From the NCBI GenBank assembly GCA_022510585.1, contig JAFLTF010000016.1:1-35952 (forward strand): a stretch of 35,952 bases of DNA, given 5' to 3'. The notes beneath the pieces were generated by a model that was not told the DNA's origin, ran no database searches, and worked only from the letters and a program-made list of their open reading frames with translations. This DNA comes from Lachnospiraceae bacterium. Lineage in GTDB: Bacteria; Bacillota; Clostridia; Lachnospirales; Lachnospiraceae. Position numbers and translations under genes: made by a program. Within the stretch, counting starts at the first letter, position 1. Each line of letters begins with the position of its first letter. Below are positions 22,736 through 31,154 of the stretch, piece by piece.

Positions 22736-23968
22736 TTATATGACTTCATTTTTCACCCGCAGGATATCGTACTGTTCCGGGCTTAGGGACAGTTCCACAT
22801 CGATCACCTGCTTGGAATGCGGGCAGCTTTCTATCGGCTCCCCATCCTCATCATACATATGCAGCACTTTCACCGGTATATTGCTTCCATCCGGTTTCAT
22901 GATCTCTATTTCATCTCCTACACAGAATTTATTTCTCTGTTCGATCCGGGCCATTCCCGATGCATTGACAGACTCCACGGTCCCAAGATAAATATATTCA
23001 CTGACATAAGTACTGTTATCATAAATCTGCGTCGTTTCATCCGGTCTGCCAAAGTAGAAGCCCGTTGTAAACTGACGATAGGTGCATTTCGCAATCTCTT
23101 CCCGGTACCAGTCCATATTGGCACGATATTTTTCTTCCGATTCCAGACAATCATCTATTGCCTTCCGGTAAGTCCGTGCCACCGTGGCAACATAGAGCGC
23201 TGTCTTCATCCTGCCTTCGATCTTGAAGCTGTCGATTCCCGCGTCTATCATCTCCGGAATATATTCTATCATACAAAGATCTTTGGAGTTAAAAAGATAA
23301 GTTCCTCTCTCATTCTCATAGACAGGAAAATACTCGCCCGGCCTTTGCTCCTCCACTACCGCATACTTCCAACGACAGGGATGGGTACAGGCACCACGGT
23401 TTGCATCCCTACCCGTAAAAAAGCTGCTTAACAGACAGCGCCCCGAATAGGAAATACACATTGCCCCGTGAATGAAACTCTCAATTTCCAAATCCGCCGG
23501 AATATTGTCTCTGATCTCTTTGATTTCCCGCAAGGACAATTCTCTGGCAGACACTACCCGTTTAGCACCTTGCTCGTACCAGAAACGGTAAGTCATATAA
23601 TTTGTATTATTGGCCTGCGTGGAGATATGGAGATCTATCCCCGGACAGAACTCTTTAGCCAGCATGAACATCCCGGGATCTGCAATAATGAGTGCATCCG
23701 GCCCCATTTCCTTTAACGCACGAAAATATGCCGCAGCGCCTTCCAGATCATCATTATGCGCCAGAATATTCGCCGTCACGTGAACACGCACACCATGCTT
23801 ATGTGCAAAAGCGATTCCCTGCGCTATCTCGTCTATCGAAAAATTTTTTGCCTTGGCGCGAAGTCCAAAAGCTTCTCCGCCTATGTACACCGCATCTGCC
23901 CCAAAAATAACAGCTGTTTTTAATACTTCCAAACTGCTCGCCGGAATCAATAACTCTGGTTTTTTCAT
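22736..23968 (-). CDS. trhP: U32-family TrhP-like tRNA hydroxylation protein
   Basis: Proteins of this group help install 5-hydroxyuridine at the wobble position of certain tRNAs using prephenate. The U32 pattern is clear: [20 protein letters not shown] at the start, [18 protein letters not shown], and [20 protein letters not shown], with a cysteine-rich segment (MCISYSGRC ... ACTHPC) expected to hold an Fe-S cluster. Length 410 fits the short TrhP class. It starts one base from the end of the methyltransferase gene, which encodes the next step of the same pathway in Bacillus (TrmR). This makes the assignment stronger than the old label of peptidase. Confidence 0.85.
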   Translation of the reverse strand: MKKPELLIPASSLEVLKTAVIFGADAVYIGGEAFGLRAKAKNFSIDEIAQGIAFAHKHGVRVHVTANILAHNDDLEGAAAYFRALKEMGPDALIIADPGMFMLAKEFCPGIDLHISTQANNTNYMTYRFWYEQGAKRVVSARELSLREIKEIRDNIPADLEIESFIHGAMCISYSGRCLLSSFFTGRDANRGACTHPCRWKYAVVEEQRPGEYFPVYENERGTYLFNSKDLCMIEYIPEMIDAGIDSFKIEGRMKTALYVATVARTYRKAIDDCLESEEKYRANMDWYREEIAKCTYRQFTTGFYFGRPDETTQIYDNSTYVSEYIYLGTVESVNASGMARIEQRNKFCVGDEIEIMKPDGSNIPVKVLHMYDEDGEPIESCPHSKQVIDVELSLSPEQYDILRVKNEVI

Positions 23969-23969
23969 A

Positions 23970-24611
23970 TTACACCTTCACACTCAACGTTAAACCGTCT
24001 CCCACAGGCAGAATTGCCGTCTTAAGCTGTGGGTGATGTTTCAACTCATACAGATAATCCCGCATGCGGGTATGTATGGTACGATTTCTTCTTGTTACCG
24101 CATAGCGGGACTGAATGACATCCCCATCCTGCAATACATTATCGGATAAAAGCAGTGATCCCTCTTTCATCAGGCGCAGGATGTCCGGTAAAAAGTTGAT
24201 ATATTGTCCCTTTGCCGCATCCATAAAAATAAAATCATAGGTACCGTCCAGTTTCTTCAGCCAGTCCTGTGCATCTCCTTCTAACAAGGTAATACAGTCC
24301 TCTTTTCCGGCACGTTTAAAATTCTCTTTCGCAATGGGAATCCTCTTTTCATATTTTTCGATGGTGGTTATTCTGCATCCTTCGGGAGCATACTCGCTCA
24401 TAAGCAACGTAGAAAAACCAATGGCGCATCCGATCTCCAGAATAGAGGCAGGTTTCTTCATTGCAAGAAGCAATTTGATGAAGCTCTGCATCTCCGTCCG
24501 GATGATCGGTACATTGGTTTCCTTCGCTTCTTTCTCTATTTCATTCAAGAACGGGGTATTCCCCGGATCAAGTGAATTGATAAACGCCACCGTGCGCTCA
24601 TCTACTATCAT
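23970..24611 (-). CDS. trmR: tRNA 5-hydroxyuridine methyltransferase TrmR
   Basis: An S-adenosylmethionine-dependent O-methyltransferase of the class annotated as caffeoyl-CoA-like but shown in Bacillus (YrrM/TrmR) to methylate 5-hydroxyuridine to 5-methoxyuridine at tRNA position 34. The SAM site is SILEIGCAIGFST. The metal and substrate region is YDFIFMDAAKGQY followed by SDNVLQDG. The ATG at 24611 is chosen because GGAGG lies 6 nt upstream. A longer frame from 24665 would add a Lys/Arg-rich leader unlike the family. It overlaps the MltG-like gene by 14 nt and is followed directly by trhP. Confidence 0.88.
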   Translation of the reverse strand: MIVDERTVAFINSLDPGNTPFLNEIEKEAKETNVPIIRTEMQSFIKLLLAMKKPASILEIGCAIGFSTLLMSEYAPEGCRITTIEKYEKRIPIAKENFKRAGKEDCITLLEGDAQDWLKKLDGTYDFIFMDAAKGQYINFLPDILRLMKEGSLLLSDNVLQDGDVIQSRYAVTRRNRTIHTRMRDYLYELKHHPQLKTAILPVGDGLTLSVKV

Positions 24612-24993
24612 CTTCTTCCTCCGTATCCGGCGCTTCCGCAGCCATGATCGCCAGCATTTCCTCACTGCTCATGGAAGTATTGAGGTCATAAATACCGGGT
24701 TGGATCTTTCCATGGTGTTCCGAGAGGAGTTCCTGTACAAAAAATAAGTTGCCATCCCGAATCAAACCCTTTCTCTCCAGATCGGCGCCCACATCCCTGA
24801 CAGACTCGTCTTCTTTCACATAAATACTGATTGTCCTGCCTTCTCCGACTGTCACGGGTTCTTCCGCAAAGACCCGATATCCGAAATCGTATGCTTCAAT
24901 TGCAGCATTATAAACAAACTTAATGATAAAGACTGCAATGACGACTTTGATGACAGTTTCCAAAACGGAAATCACCCATTGCTTTATGTCCAT
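24598..24993 (-). CDS. Shortened MltG/YceG-like membrane protein without catalytic domain
   Basis: The position between ylbF and trmR is that of mltG (yrrL) in related clusters. The protein has one membrane helix (about 8-27) and then a LysM-like subdomain (about 48-120) with RTISIYVKEDESVRDVGADL and ERKGLIRDGNLFFVQELL, as in the N-terminal part of MltG. At 131 residues it ends where the lytic transglycosylase domain should begin, so the catalytic glutamate is absent. The end is overlapped cleanly by trmR, and no MltG catalytic sequence follows, so this is probably a real short form rather than a recent frameshift. The role is likely structural or regulatory. Confidence 0.7.
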   Translation of the reverse strand: MDIKQWVISVLETVIKVVIAVFIIKFVYNAAIEAYDFGYRVFAEEPVTVGEGRTISIYVKEDESVRDVGADLERKGLIRDGNLFFVQELLSEHHGKIQPGIYDLNTSMSSEEMLAIMAAEAPDTEEEDDSR

Positions 24994-25029
24994 CCAAAAC
25001 CTCCTATTTCAAGTCACAGCTTCCGTATT

Positions 25030-25365
25030 TCATTCAAACTCAAGTTCTTCCGCAATCTGCACATTTACTTCCTGAATCATGCGGCAGAAAGCCAGTTCCG
25101 CCCGCAGGAAATCGTCCACTAACGGATTCTCCCGAAACTTCTCATATTCCTGTTCGAAAGCAACGATCTTATCAAACAGCTCGTCTCCCTGTGCCCCGGC
25201 TTGCAGTTCGAAATTTTCCTGTCTGTAATCCTGGATCTTTTCAAAAAGTTCCGGCTGTTTTTTAATTCTGGTTCTCTGATAATCATATTCTTTATAGATA
25301 TCCGATTCCCGGATTTCCTTGATAAAATGTTTTGTTGCTTCAGTCATTATGCTATCCATTGCCAC
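25030..25365 (-). CDS. YlbF-family regulator
   Basis: A small helical cytosolic protein. YlbF and its relatives YmcA and YaaT form a complex that in Bacillus steers RNase Y cleavage and affects competence, biofilm and sporulation. Visible features are an N-terminal helix, the DYQRTRIKKQPELFEKIQDY segment and the FRENPLVDDFLRAELAFCRM motif, matching the family in length (111) and layout. The start is uncertain: a GTG at 25365, an ATG at 25359 or an ATG at 25347 are all possible, and none has a clear GGAGG. It directly follows the ribonuclease J gene, which fits a shared RNA-decay theme. Confidence 0.85.
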   Translation of the reverse strand: MAMDSIMTEATKHFIKEIRESDIYKEYDYQRTRIKKQPELFEKIQDYRQENFELQAGAQGDELFDKIVAFEQEYEKFRENPLVDDFLRAELAFCRMIQEVNVQIAEELEFE

Positions 25366-25386
25366 CCTGCCTTTTATCTTTTAGTA

Positions 25387-27075
25387 TTAAACCTCCATGA
25401 TGATCGGAAGTATCATCGGACGTCTCTGGGTCTTCTTCCATACGAAATCGCCCAACACATCCTTAATTGTAGATTTCAGCTTACCCCAATCTGTCTGCCC
25501 TTTATCCAGGCAGCTCTCAACCGCATTATCCACTAAAAGCCTTGCCTCTTCCAAGAGTTCATCGGATTCCCTGACATAAACAAACCCTCTCGACACAATA
25601 TCAGGACCTGAAACAAGTTCACTATTATAAGAATCCAATGCCAACACCACGATGATAATACCGTCTTCGGCAAGATGCTGTCTGTCTCTTAATACAACAT
25701 TTCCGACATCGCCGACACCCAGGCCGTCCACCAGTATAGCTCCTACAGGCACCTTTCCGACTACTTCAGCCTTTTCCTCACTGATTTCCAGAATATCTCC
25801 CGAATGAAGAATAAATATGTTCTCCTTATCGATGCCCAATTCCCGCACAACCTTTGCCTGCGCTTTCAGATGTTTGTATTCTCCATGTACCGGAATTGCA
25901 TATTTAGGATGCAGCAATGTATAGAGCAGCTTGATTTCCTCCTGACAGGCATGTCCCGAAACATGGACATCCTGAAAAATAACGTCCGCACCCTTCATTA
26001 ATAATTCGTTGATGACATTGGTAACCGCCTTCTCATTTCCCGGTATCGGATTAGATGAAAAGATAACCGTATCCCCCGGCACTATAGAGATCTTTTTGTG
26101 CATGCCGCTTGCCATACGGCTTAAAGCAGCCATACTTTCCCCCTGACTGCCTGTTGTAATGATGACAGTCTTCTCATTCGGATAGTTCTTTAACTGTTCC
26201 ACATCGATCAAAGTCTGTTCCGGAATATTGAGATATCCAAGACCGGAAGCCGTTTCAATGATATTCACCATACTACGGCCTTCCACAACGACCTTTCTGC
26301 CGAACTTATCCGCTGAGTTGATGATCTGCTGCACCCTGTCCACATTGGAAGCAAAGGTTGCAATGATGATCCTTGTGTCCCTGTGTTCCGAAAAAAGAGA
26401 GTCAAAAGTCTTTCCAACCGTTCTCTCGGACTGTGTAAATCCGGGACGTTCCGCATTCGTACTGTCACACATCAGGGCAAGGACACCTTTTTTCCCTATT
26501 TCCGCAAATCGCTGCAGATCGATAGCGTCTCCAAAGACCGGCGTATAATCTACTTTGAAATCACCTGTATGCACCACAACGCCTGCAGGAGAATAAATAG
26601 CCAAAGCCGCAGCGTCCACAATGCTGTGATTGGTCTTGATAAACTCGATCCGAAATTTGCCCAAATTGATAGGCTGTCCATACTTCACTACTTTACGTTT
26701 TGTTGTATTGAGCAAATCATGCTCTTTTAATTTGTTTTCAATAATGCCCATTGTCAGTTTCGTTGTATAAACCGGCACATTGATATCTTTTAGCACATAA
26801 GGAAGGGCACCGATATGATCCTCATGCCCATGGGTGATCATAAATCCCTTAACCTTGTCAAGGTTGTCCCTCAAATAAGTAACATCCGGAATCACCAGAT
26901 CGATTCCCAACATCTCATCCTCCGGAAAGGACAATCCACAATCCACAACAATAATACTGTCCTCGTACTCAAAGGCAGTAATATTAAGTCCAATCTGCTC
27001 CAGGCCTCCCAAAGGAATGATCTTGAGCCCTGAAGCTTTTTCTTGTTCATTTTTTTTCAAGCAAAAATCCTCCAT
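25387..27075 (-). CDS. rnj: Ribonuclease J
   Basis: A metallo-beta-lactamase/beta-CASP ribonuclease with 5'-3' exonuclease and endonuclease activity in mRNA decay and rRNA processing. The zinc motif THGHEDHIG gives H82, H84, D86 and H87. TGDFKVDYTP, MCDSTNAERPGFT and HVSGHACQEE are the further family motifs. Residues 450-562 form the C-terminal domain. Length 562 is normal. The nominal ATG at 27075 lacks a good binding site. A TTG five codons later (27060) has GGAGG 8 nt upstream and may be the true start. It is preceded by the DUF1292 gene and followed by the ylbF-like gene. Confidence 0.95.
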   Translation of the reverse strand: MEDFCLKKNEQEKASGLKIIPLGGLEQIGLNITAFEYEDSIIVVDCGLSFPEDEMLGIDLVIPDVTYLRDNLDKVKGFMITHGHEDHIGALPYVLKDINVPVYTTKLTMGIIENKLKEHDLLNTTKRKVVKYGQPINLGKFRIEFIKTNHSIVDAAALAIYSPAGVVVHTGDFKVDYTPVFGDAIDLQRFAEIGKKGVLALMCDSTNAERPGFTQSERTVGKTFDSLFSEHRDTRIIIATFASNVDRVQQIINSADKFGRKVVVEGRSMVNIIETASGLGYLNIPEQTLIDVEQLKNYPNEKTVIITTGSQGESMAALSRMASGMHKKISIVPGDTVIFSSNPIPGNEKAVTNVINELLMKGADVIFQDVHVSGHACQEEIKLLYTLLHPKYAIPVHGEYKHLKAQAKVVRELGIDKENIFILHSGDILEISEEKAEVVGKVPVGAILVDGLGVGDVGNVVLRDRQHLAEDGIIIVVLALDSYNSELVSGPDIVSRGFVYVRESDELLEEARLLVDNAVESCLDKGQTDWGKLKSTIKDVLGDFVWKKTQRRPMILPIIMEV

Positions 27076-27087
27076 CCACCACTTTCT

Positions 27088-27342
27088 TTAAGATAGGTCA
27101 ATATCTTCTAACATACTCTCAAATACAGCCGCAACGGCATTCAATTCTTCATCCTCTGTCACGATCTCATACACCGCTTCCGTCTCTCCGGGTTGTGATA
27201 CATCCCGTAAAATCAGTGCCTCACCGTCATCCTCCTCTGTATCCGTTACCAGAATGTAATCGATACCTCCTATTCTTGTCTGTTCTAAAACAAAGAACTC
27301 CACCGGTTCTTCTCCATCCGTTTTAAAAGCAATCTTATCCAC
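27088..27342 (-). CDS. DUF1292 protein (YrzB-like)
   Basis: A small acidic cytosolic protein with the DUF1292 pattern: VEFFVLEQTRIGGIDYILVT, then EDDGEALILRDV and YEIVTEDEELNAVAAVFESM. Function unknown, but the gene is almost always placed between ruvX and downstream mltG or ribonuclease genes in Firmicutes. Length 84 is typical. Its ATG follows the ruvX stop codon directly, so translation is coupled. No hydrophobic or signal segments are present. Confidence 0.9.
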   Translation of the reverse strand: MDKIAFKTDGEEPVEFFVLEQTRIGGIDYILVTDTEEDDGEALILRDVSQPGETEAVYEIVTEDEELNAVAAVFESMLEDIDLS

Positions 27343-27777
27343 TTAACTCTTCTCCTTACCTGCAAGGTAATCCAGATATCCTTGTAAGATCAACACCGCC
27401 GCGATCTTGTCCACGTATTCCTTCCTGTGTTCCCGCCTGATACCGGCTTCCATCATGGTCTTATCCGCCGCTACCGTTGTCAGGCGTTCATCCCACATGA
27501 CTACAGGCAGCCCTGTCCTTCGCTCCAACTTCTCCTGAAACTCCAAGGCAAGTTCCGCTCTGTCTCCGATCGAGTCATTCATGTTTTTTGGAAAGCCCAG
27601 TACGATTTTTTCCACTTCATACTGAACGATCAATTCTTCAATACGTGCAAGTGTCTGCCGCAGCTTATTTTCATCTTTTCTTCGGATTATCTCAATTCCC
27701 TGCGCCGTGATCAGGAGCGGGTCGCTGATTGCCACTCCTACCGTCTTAGAGCCATAATCCAAGCCCATGATCCTCAT
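27343..27777 (-). CDS. ruvX: RuvX/YqgF Holliday-junction resolvase-like nuclease
   Basis: A putative RNase H-fold nuclease implicated in Holliday junction resolution and in 16S rRNA 5'-end processing. The first strand carries the catalytic Asp in [34 protein letters not shown] and [14 protein letters not shown] are the other family motifs, and the last Asp lies in the helix with [12 protein letters not shown]. Length 144 is normal. GAGGAAG precedes the ATG. It sits between ireB and DUF1292, the conserved order of Firmicutes. Confidence 0.95.
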   Translation of the reverse strand: MRIMGLDYGSKTVGVAISDPLLITAQGIEIIRRKDENKLRQTLARIEELIVQYEVEKIVLGFPKNMNDSIGDRAELALEFQEKLERRTGLPVVMWDERLTTVAADKTMMEAGIRREHRKEYVDKIAAVLILQGYLDYLAGKEKS

Positions 27778-27796
27778 ATTCTTCCTCAGCCTACGA

Positions 27797-28063
27797 TCAA
27801 CTTTTGTTTAGAGAGTTCTTGATATACTCTTTTAACATCTCTTCCACCAATTCATCCCGTTCCACCTTCATAATAAGGCTTCTTGCACTTTTATGGCTGG
27901 TGATATAGGTAGGGTCGCCGGACATGATATAGCCGACTATCTGATTGACCGGATTATAGCCTTTCTCCGTCAGTGCTTCATAAACAGTTGAAAGGACCAG
28001 CTTCACACCGGTCTCCGGTTCTGTCTCCACTTTAAAAAATTGTGTGTTTTCCAAATCCTGCAT
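27797..28063 (-). CDS. IreB-family regulatory phosphoprotein
   Basis: A small helical protein whose relative in Enterococcus faecalis is phosphorylated by the PASTA kinase IreK and affects cephalosporin resistance. Visible family features are [32 protein letters not shown] and [20 protein letters not shown]. Length 88 is typical. It is the first gene of the operon, behind a strong promoter, and is followed by ruvX after 19 nt. The phosphorylatable Thr residues near the N-terminus ([10 protein letters not shown]) may be present here (T7 and T14), which I infer from position only. Confidence 0.9.
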   Translation of the reverse strand: MQDLENTQFFKVETEPETGVKLVLSTVYEALTEKGYNPVNQIVGYIMSGDPTYITSHKSARSLIMKVERDELVEEMLKEYIKNSLNKS

Positions 28064-28131
28064 CTTTATAATATGCCCCCTTGAGATTCTTATCTATTGT
28101 TATGATCAAAATTGCTTCTGTTATTATTGGT

Positions 28132-28160
28132 ATCATACTCTATCTTGAGATAAAATTCAA
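28132..28160 (-). promoter_or_regulatory. Promoter of the ireB-glnN operon
   Basis: On the minus strand TTGAAT (28155-28160) and TATGAT (28132-28137) are separated by exactly 17 nt. The spacer contains a short inverted repeat (TATCT/AGATA). The leader to the ireB start is about 65 nt. This lies between the mtaB stop codon and ireB. Confidence 0.7.
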
Positions 28161-28178
28161 TCTTTTTAGTAAGTCCTT

Positions 28179-29528
28179 TTATCCGACTATCATGATATCC
28201 TCACACAAAAACCCTGTAACGAGTCCTTTCAAAATGCGGTTACTTAAATCTTCCTGCGTTGCTTTCGCCGCTTTTATATACTCTCTGGTATGACCGACCT
28301 GATAAATCCTGCCATCTATTTCCTTCGTTTCCTCAAACAACACTTCCGTTTCTTTCCCGACAAATGCCTGCCTGTACTCCTCAGACATCCGCTTCTCCAG
28401 CTGCATGAGTCTGTTGCTGCGCTCTGCTTTAACAGCTTCTAAGATCTGTCCTTCCATAGCTGCAGCCTTTGTTCCTTTTCTTTTGGAATACTTGAAAATG
28501 TGCATTTCGTAGAAATGTACTTTTTCCAAAAAATCCTCCGTATGAGCAAATTCTTCTTCCGTTTCCCCCGGAAATCCCACGATCACATCCGTTGTAATTG
28601 CAGGCATGTTAAAATATTTCCGTAATATTTCCACTTTTTCCAAGTATTCCCTTGTGGTGTAATGTCTATTCATCCGGCAAAGCGTCTCATCGCATCCGCT
28701 CTGCAGAGACAGATGAAAATGCGGACATATCTGCGGAAGAGTGCTGATCTTCTTAACAAACTCTTCCGTAATGATCCCCGGTTCCAACGAACCCAGCCGG
28801 ACCCGCGTAAGACCTTTCACCTTATCAAGCTCATAAAGCAGTTTAAGAAGTTCTGTTTGTCCTCTGTCTATGCCGTAGGAACTGATATGGATCCCGGTCA
28901 GGACGATTTCCTGATATCCCTGTTTTACAATTTCCGACACTTCTGTCAGAATATCTTCTTCTCTGCGGCTTCTTGCCCTGCCTCTTGCATAGGGAATGAT
29001 ACAATAGGAACAGAAACGATCGCAGCCATCCTGAATTTTGATATAGGCTCTTGTATGCTCTCTTGTAAGGGATCGCAGTGTTTTCGGAAAAGGCATCTCC
29101 TCATACTCGTCGGTATGGTTGATATCGATCACGGTACTATGATTCAGGGTCTTATCTGCGCCGGAAGACATTCCCTTTTCTTTTGCCGCCAGATATTCTT
29201 CCAAAATCTTAACCACATCTTTCTTACGGTTATTGCCGATCACCAGATCAATGGCGGGATCTTTTTCTATGGTATCCTCACCCGTCTGTACATAGCAGCC
29301 CATCGCTACCACGATCGCATTCGGATTCTTATTCTTCGCCCGGTGAAGCATCTGCCTGCTCTTCCTGTCTGCAATATTCGTTACCGTGCAGGTATTGATA
29401 ATATAGATATCGGCGGATTCATCAAATGATACAATTTTATAGCCCTTTTCCTGCAGCATTTGTTGCATAACTTCCATTTCATATGCGTTGACTTTACAGC
29501 CAAGATTATGTAGTGCTATACTTTTCAT
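28179..29528 (-). CDS. mtaB: tRNA t6A37 methylthiotransferase MtaB
   Basis: A radical-SAM enzyme that adds a methylthio group to t6A at position 37 of ANN-decoding tRNAs. The N-terminal UPF0004 domain has HNLGCKVNAYEMEVMQQML and further conserved cysteines for one Fe-S cluster. The radical-SAM motif CDRFCSYCIIPYARGR carries the CxxxCxxC cluster. A TRAM domain is present at the C-terminus. The NAYE pattern separates MtaB from MiaB and RimO. Length 449 is normal. CGGAG precedes the ATG. The gene ends just before the ireB promoter. Confidence 0.95.
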   Translation of the reverse strand: MKSIALHNLGCKVNAYEMEVMQQMLQEKGYKIVSFDESADIYIINTCTVTNIADRKSRQMLHRAKNKNPNAIVVAMGCYVQTGEDTIEKDPAIDLVIGNNRKKDVVKILEEYLAAKEKGMSSGADKTLNHSTVIDINHTDEYEEMPFPKTLRSLTREHTRAYIKIQDGCDRFCSYCIIPYARGRARSRREEDILTEVSEIVKQGYQEIVLTGIHISSYGIDRGQTELLKLLYELDKVKGLTRVRLGSLEPGIITEEFVKKISTLPQICPHFHLSLQSGCDETLCRMNRHYTTREYLEKVEILRKYFNMPAITTDVIVGFPGETEEEFAHTEDFLEKVHFYEMHIFKYSKRKGTKAAAMEGQILEAVKAERSNRLMQLEKRMSEEYRQAFVGKETEVLFEETKEIDGRIYQVGHTREYIKAAKATQEDLSNRILKGLVTGFLCEDIMIVG

Positions 29529-29561
29529 GGTAATCTCCGTATTTTTTGTGTTGATTTATCA

Positions 29562-29590
29562 TTGACTTTTGTCCTTCCAACATTTAGTAT
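29562..29590 (+). promoter_or_regulatory. Promoter of the HPr-like gene
   Basis: TTGACT (29562-29567) and TAGTAT (29585-29590) are separated by 17 nt. AAGGAGG (29609-29615) lies 9 nt before the ATG. The divergent mtaB gene starts 34 nt away, so the two promoters may overlap. Confidence 0.6.
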
Positions 29591-29624
29591 TATAGCAGAA
29601 GAATAAATAAGGAGGTAATTCGGA

Positions 29625-29855
29625 ATGAAGACAGTACAAATTTCTTTAAATTCTATCGATAAGGTTAAATCCTTCGTAAATGATATTACAAAATTTGATT
29701 ACGATTTCGATCTGGTATCCGGCAGATATGTCATTGATGCAAAATCCATCATGGGTATCTTCAGTCTGGATCTATCCAAACCTATCGATTTAAACATCCA
29801 TACAGAAGATGGCGCCGAAGAGATTATGAAAGCTTTAAAACCTTATCTTATATAG
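29625..29855 (+). CDS. HPr-like protein lacking the phosphoryl-accepting His
   Basis: The protein has the HPr fold pattern. KSIMGIFSLDLSK (40-52) contains Ser41 in the position of the regulatory Ser46, and the final helix AEEIMKALKPYL is typical. The segment that should hold His15 (GLHARPA in HPr) reads LNSIDKVKSF, so no phosphorylatable histidine is present. It cannot relay phosphate in the sugar PTS in the usual way and may act as a regulator, as Crh-type proteins do, through the serine. Such His-less HPr relatives are common in Clostridia. Length 76 is slightly short. It has its own promoter and terminator. Confidence 0.8.
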   Translation: MKTVQISLNSIDKVKSFVNDITKFDYDFDLVSGRYVIDAKSIMGIFSLDLSKPIDLNIHTEDGAEEIMKALKPYLI

Positions 29856-29875
29856 CAATATCTTATATAACAACG

Positions 29876-29908
29876 AAAAGAGTTGTCCCGGCGGTCAGCT
29901 CTTTTTTT
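29876..29908. terminator. Bidirectional terminator between the HPr-like gene and thiI
   Basis: A stem of about 10 bp (AAAAGAG / CTCTTTT extended inward by TG/CA with one G-T pair) is followed by a T run on the plus strand, and by TTTTC on the minus strand. It lies between two convergent genes and can serve both. Confidence 0.85.
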
Positions 29909-29916
29909 GTGCCGTT

Positions 29917-31095
29917 TCAGGAAACCACAACCACTTCTTCCGTTTCCAGTGCAGTCTGCACCAACTCGTCTATTTTTTCCGACAGATTCTGTTCATGCCT
30001 GTTGATGATCTTTACATTCGGCTTGGTAACGGGATGCTTGGCCACAAAAATGGTACAGCAGTCTTCATATGGCAGGATCGAAGTCTCATAAGTATCGATC
30101 TTCTCCGAAAGGGCCACAATATCCATCTTATCAAATCCGATAAGCGGTCTGTAGACGGGAAGTGTACACACTTCATTGGTCGCCATCAGACTGCGCATTG
30201 TCTGGGATGCTACCTGTCCGATGCTTTCTCCGGTGATCAACCCCAAGCATTCCGATTCCTTAGCAAGATGTTCGGCGATCCGCATCATATACCGGCGCAT
30301 GATGATCGTCAATTCATCATGCGGACATTTATCATAAATATATAATTGGATATCGGTAAAATTAATGATATGCAGACTGATCGGTCCCGTATACTGTGCA
30401 ACTTTCTTTGCCAGGTCGATCACTTTCTGCTTCGCACGTTCACTGGTATAAGGAGGCGCATGGAAATACACTGCGTCGATTTTAACGCCCCGCTTCGCAA
30501 TCATATAGCCTGCCACCGGAGAATCGATTCCACCGGATAACAAAAGCATGGCTTTTCCGCCGGTTCCGATCGGCATCCCATTCGGTCCCGGTATAATCTT
30601 GGAATAAATATAGATCTTATCCCGAATCTCAATATGCAGCATGATTTCCGGATCATGCACGTCAACAGACATTTCCGGATAGGCATCCAGAATGATGCCT
30701 CCCATTTCCGCGTTGATCTCCATGGAATCATAAGGATAATTCTTTCTCGCTCTTCTTGCCGATACTTTGAAGGTCTTATGCTTGTCCGGATAGACCTCAT
30801 CCAGATAACTTACCACCCTTTCCCCTAATTTCTCAAAGCCTTCATCTTCTACACAGACAACCGGACAGATACCGGAAATGCCAAATACTTTCTGCAGAGC
30901 AGCCACGGTTTCATCATAATCGAAATCCGACACCGCATCTACATAGATTCTTCCGTCTGTTTTATATACCCGGAAATCTCCGTCACATTTCTTCAGAGCA
31001 TAATTAATCTGCTTCACTAAGGCATCTTCAAAAAGATAGCGGTTTTTACCTTTGACACCTATTTCAGAATATTTGATCAAGAATGAGGTGAACAT
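29917..31095 (-). CDS. thiI: tRNA 4-thiouridine synthase ThiI (no rhodanese domain)
   Basis: The enzyme adenylates U8 of tRNAs and installs sulfur to give 4-thiouridine, and can also serve thiamine biosynthesis. The order is a ferredoxin-like and THUMP region (about 1-165), then a PP-loop ATPase with SGGIDSPVAGYMIAKRG. ITGESIGQVASQT and LPYEDCCTIFVAKHP are further conserved motifs. Length 392 is that of the short form without the C-terminal rhodanese domain, as in Bacillus, where a dedicated cysteine desulfurase (NifZ) supplies sulfur. A cysteine desulfurase gene lies directly upstream on the same strand. Confidence 0.95.
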   Translation of the reverse strand: MFTSFLIKYSEIGVKGKNRYLFEDALVKQINYALKKCDGDFRVYKTDGRIYVDAVSDFDYDETVAALQKVFGISGICPVVCVEDEGFEKLGERVVSYLDEVYPDKHKTFKVSARRARKNYPYDSMEINAEMGGIILDAYPEMSVDVHDPEIMLHIEIRDKIYIYSKIIPGPNGMPIGTGGKAMLLLSGGIDSPVAGYMIAKRGVKIDAVYFHAPPYTSERAKQKVIDLAKKVAQYTGPISLHIINFTDIQLYIYDKCPHDELTIIMRRYMMRIAEHLAKESECLGLITGESIGQVASQTMRSLMATNEVCTLPVYRPLIGFDKMDIVALSEKIDTYETSILPYEDCCTIFVAKHPVTKPNVKIINRHEQNLSEKIDELVQTALETEEVVVVS

Positions 31096-31125
31096 AATGT
31101 ATTCCTTTCTTTTGATAAAGTTATT

Positions 31126-31148
31126 GGGGGACTCCGAGAGGGTCCCCC
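31126..31148. repeat. Strong hairpin between the cysteine desulfurase gene and thiI
   Basis: A 9-bp stem (GGGGGACTC / GGGTCCCCC, loop CGAGA) fills the short intergenic space. On the minus strand it is not followed by a T run, so it is not a good terminator for the desulfurase. It may limit or stabilise the transcript between the two genes. Confidence 0.65.
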
Positions 31149-31154
31149 TCTTTC

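Noticed and set aside
22736-23968. Secreted U32 collagenase-type peptidase
   Set aside because: There is no signal peptide. Linkage to trmR and the cysteine motif fit the tRNA-hydroxylation TrhP group.
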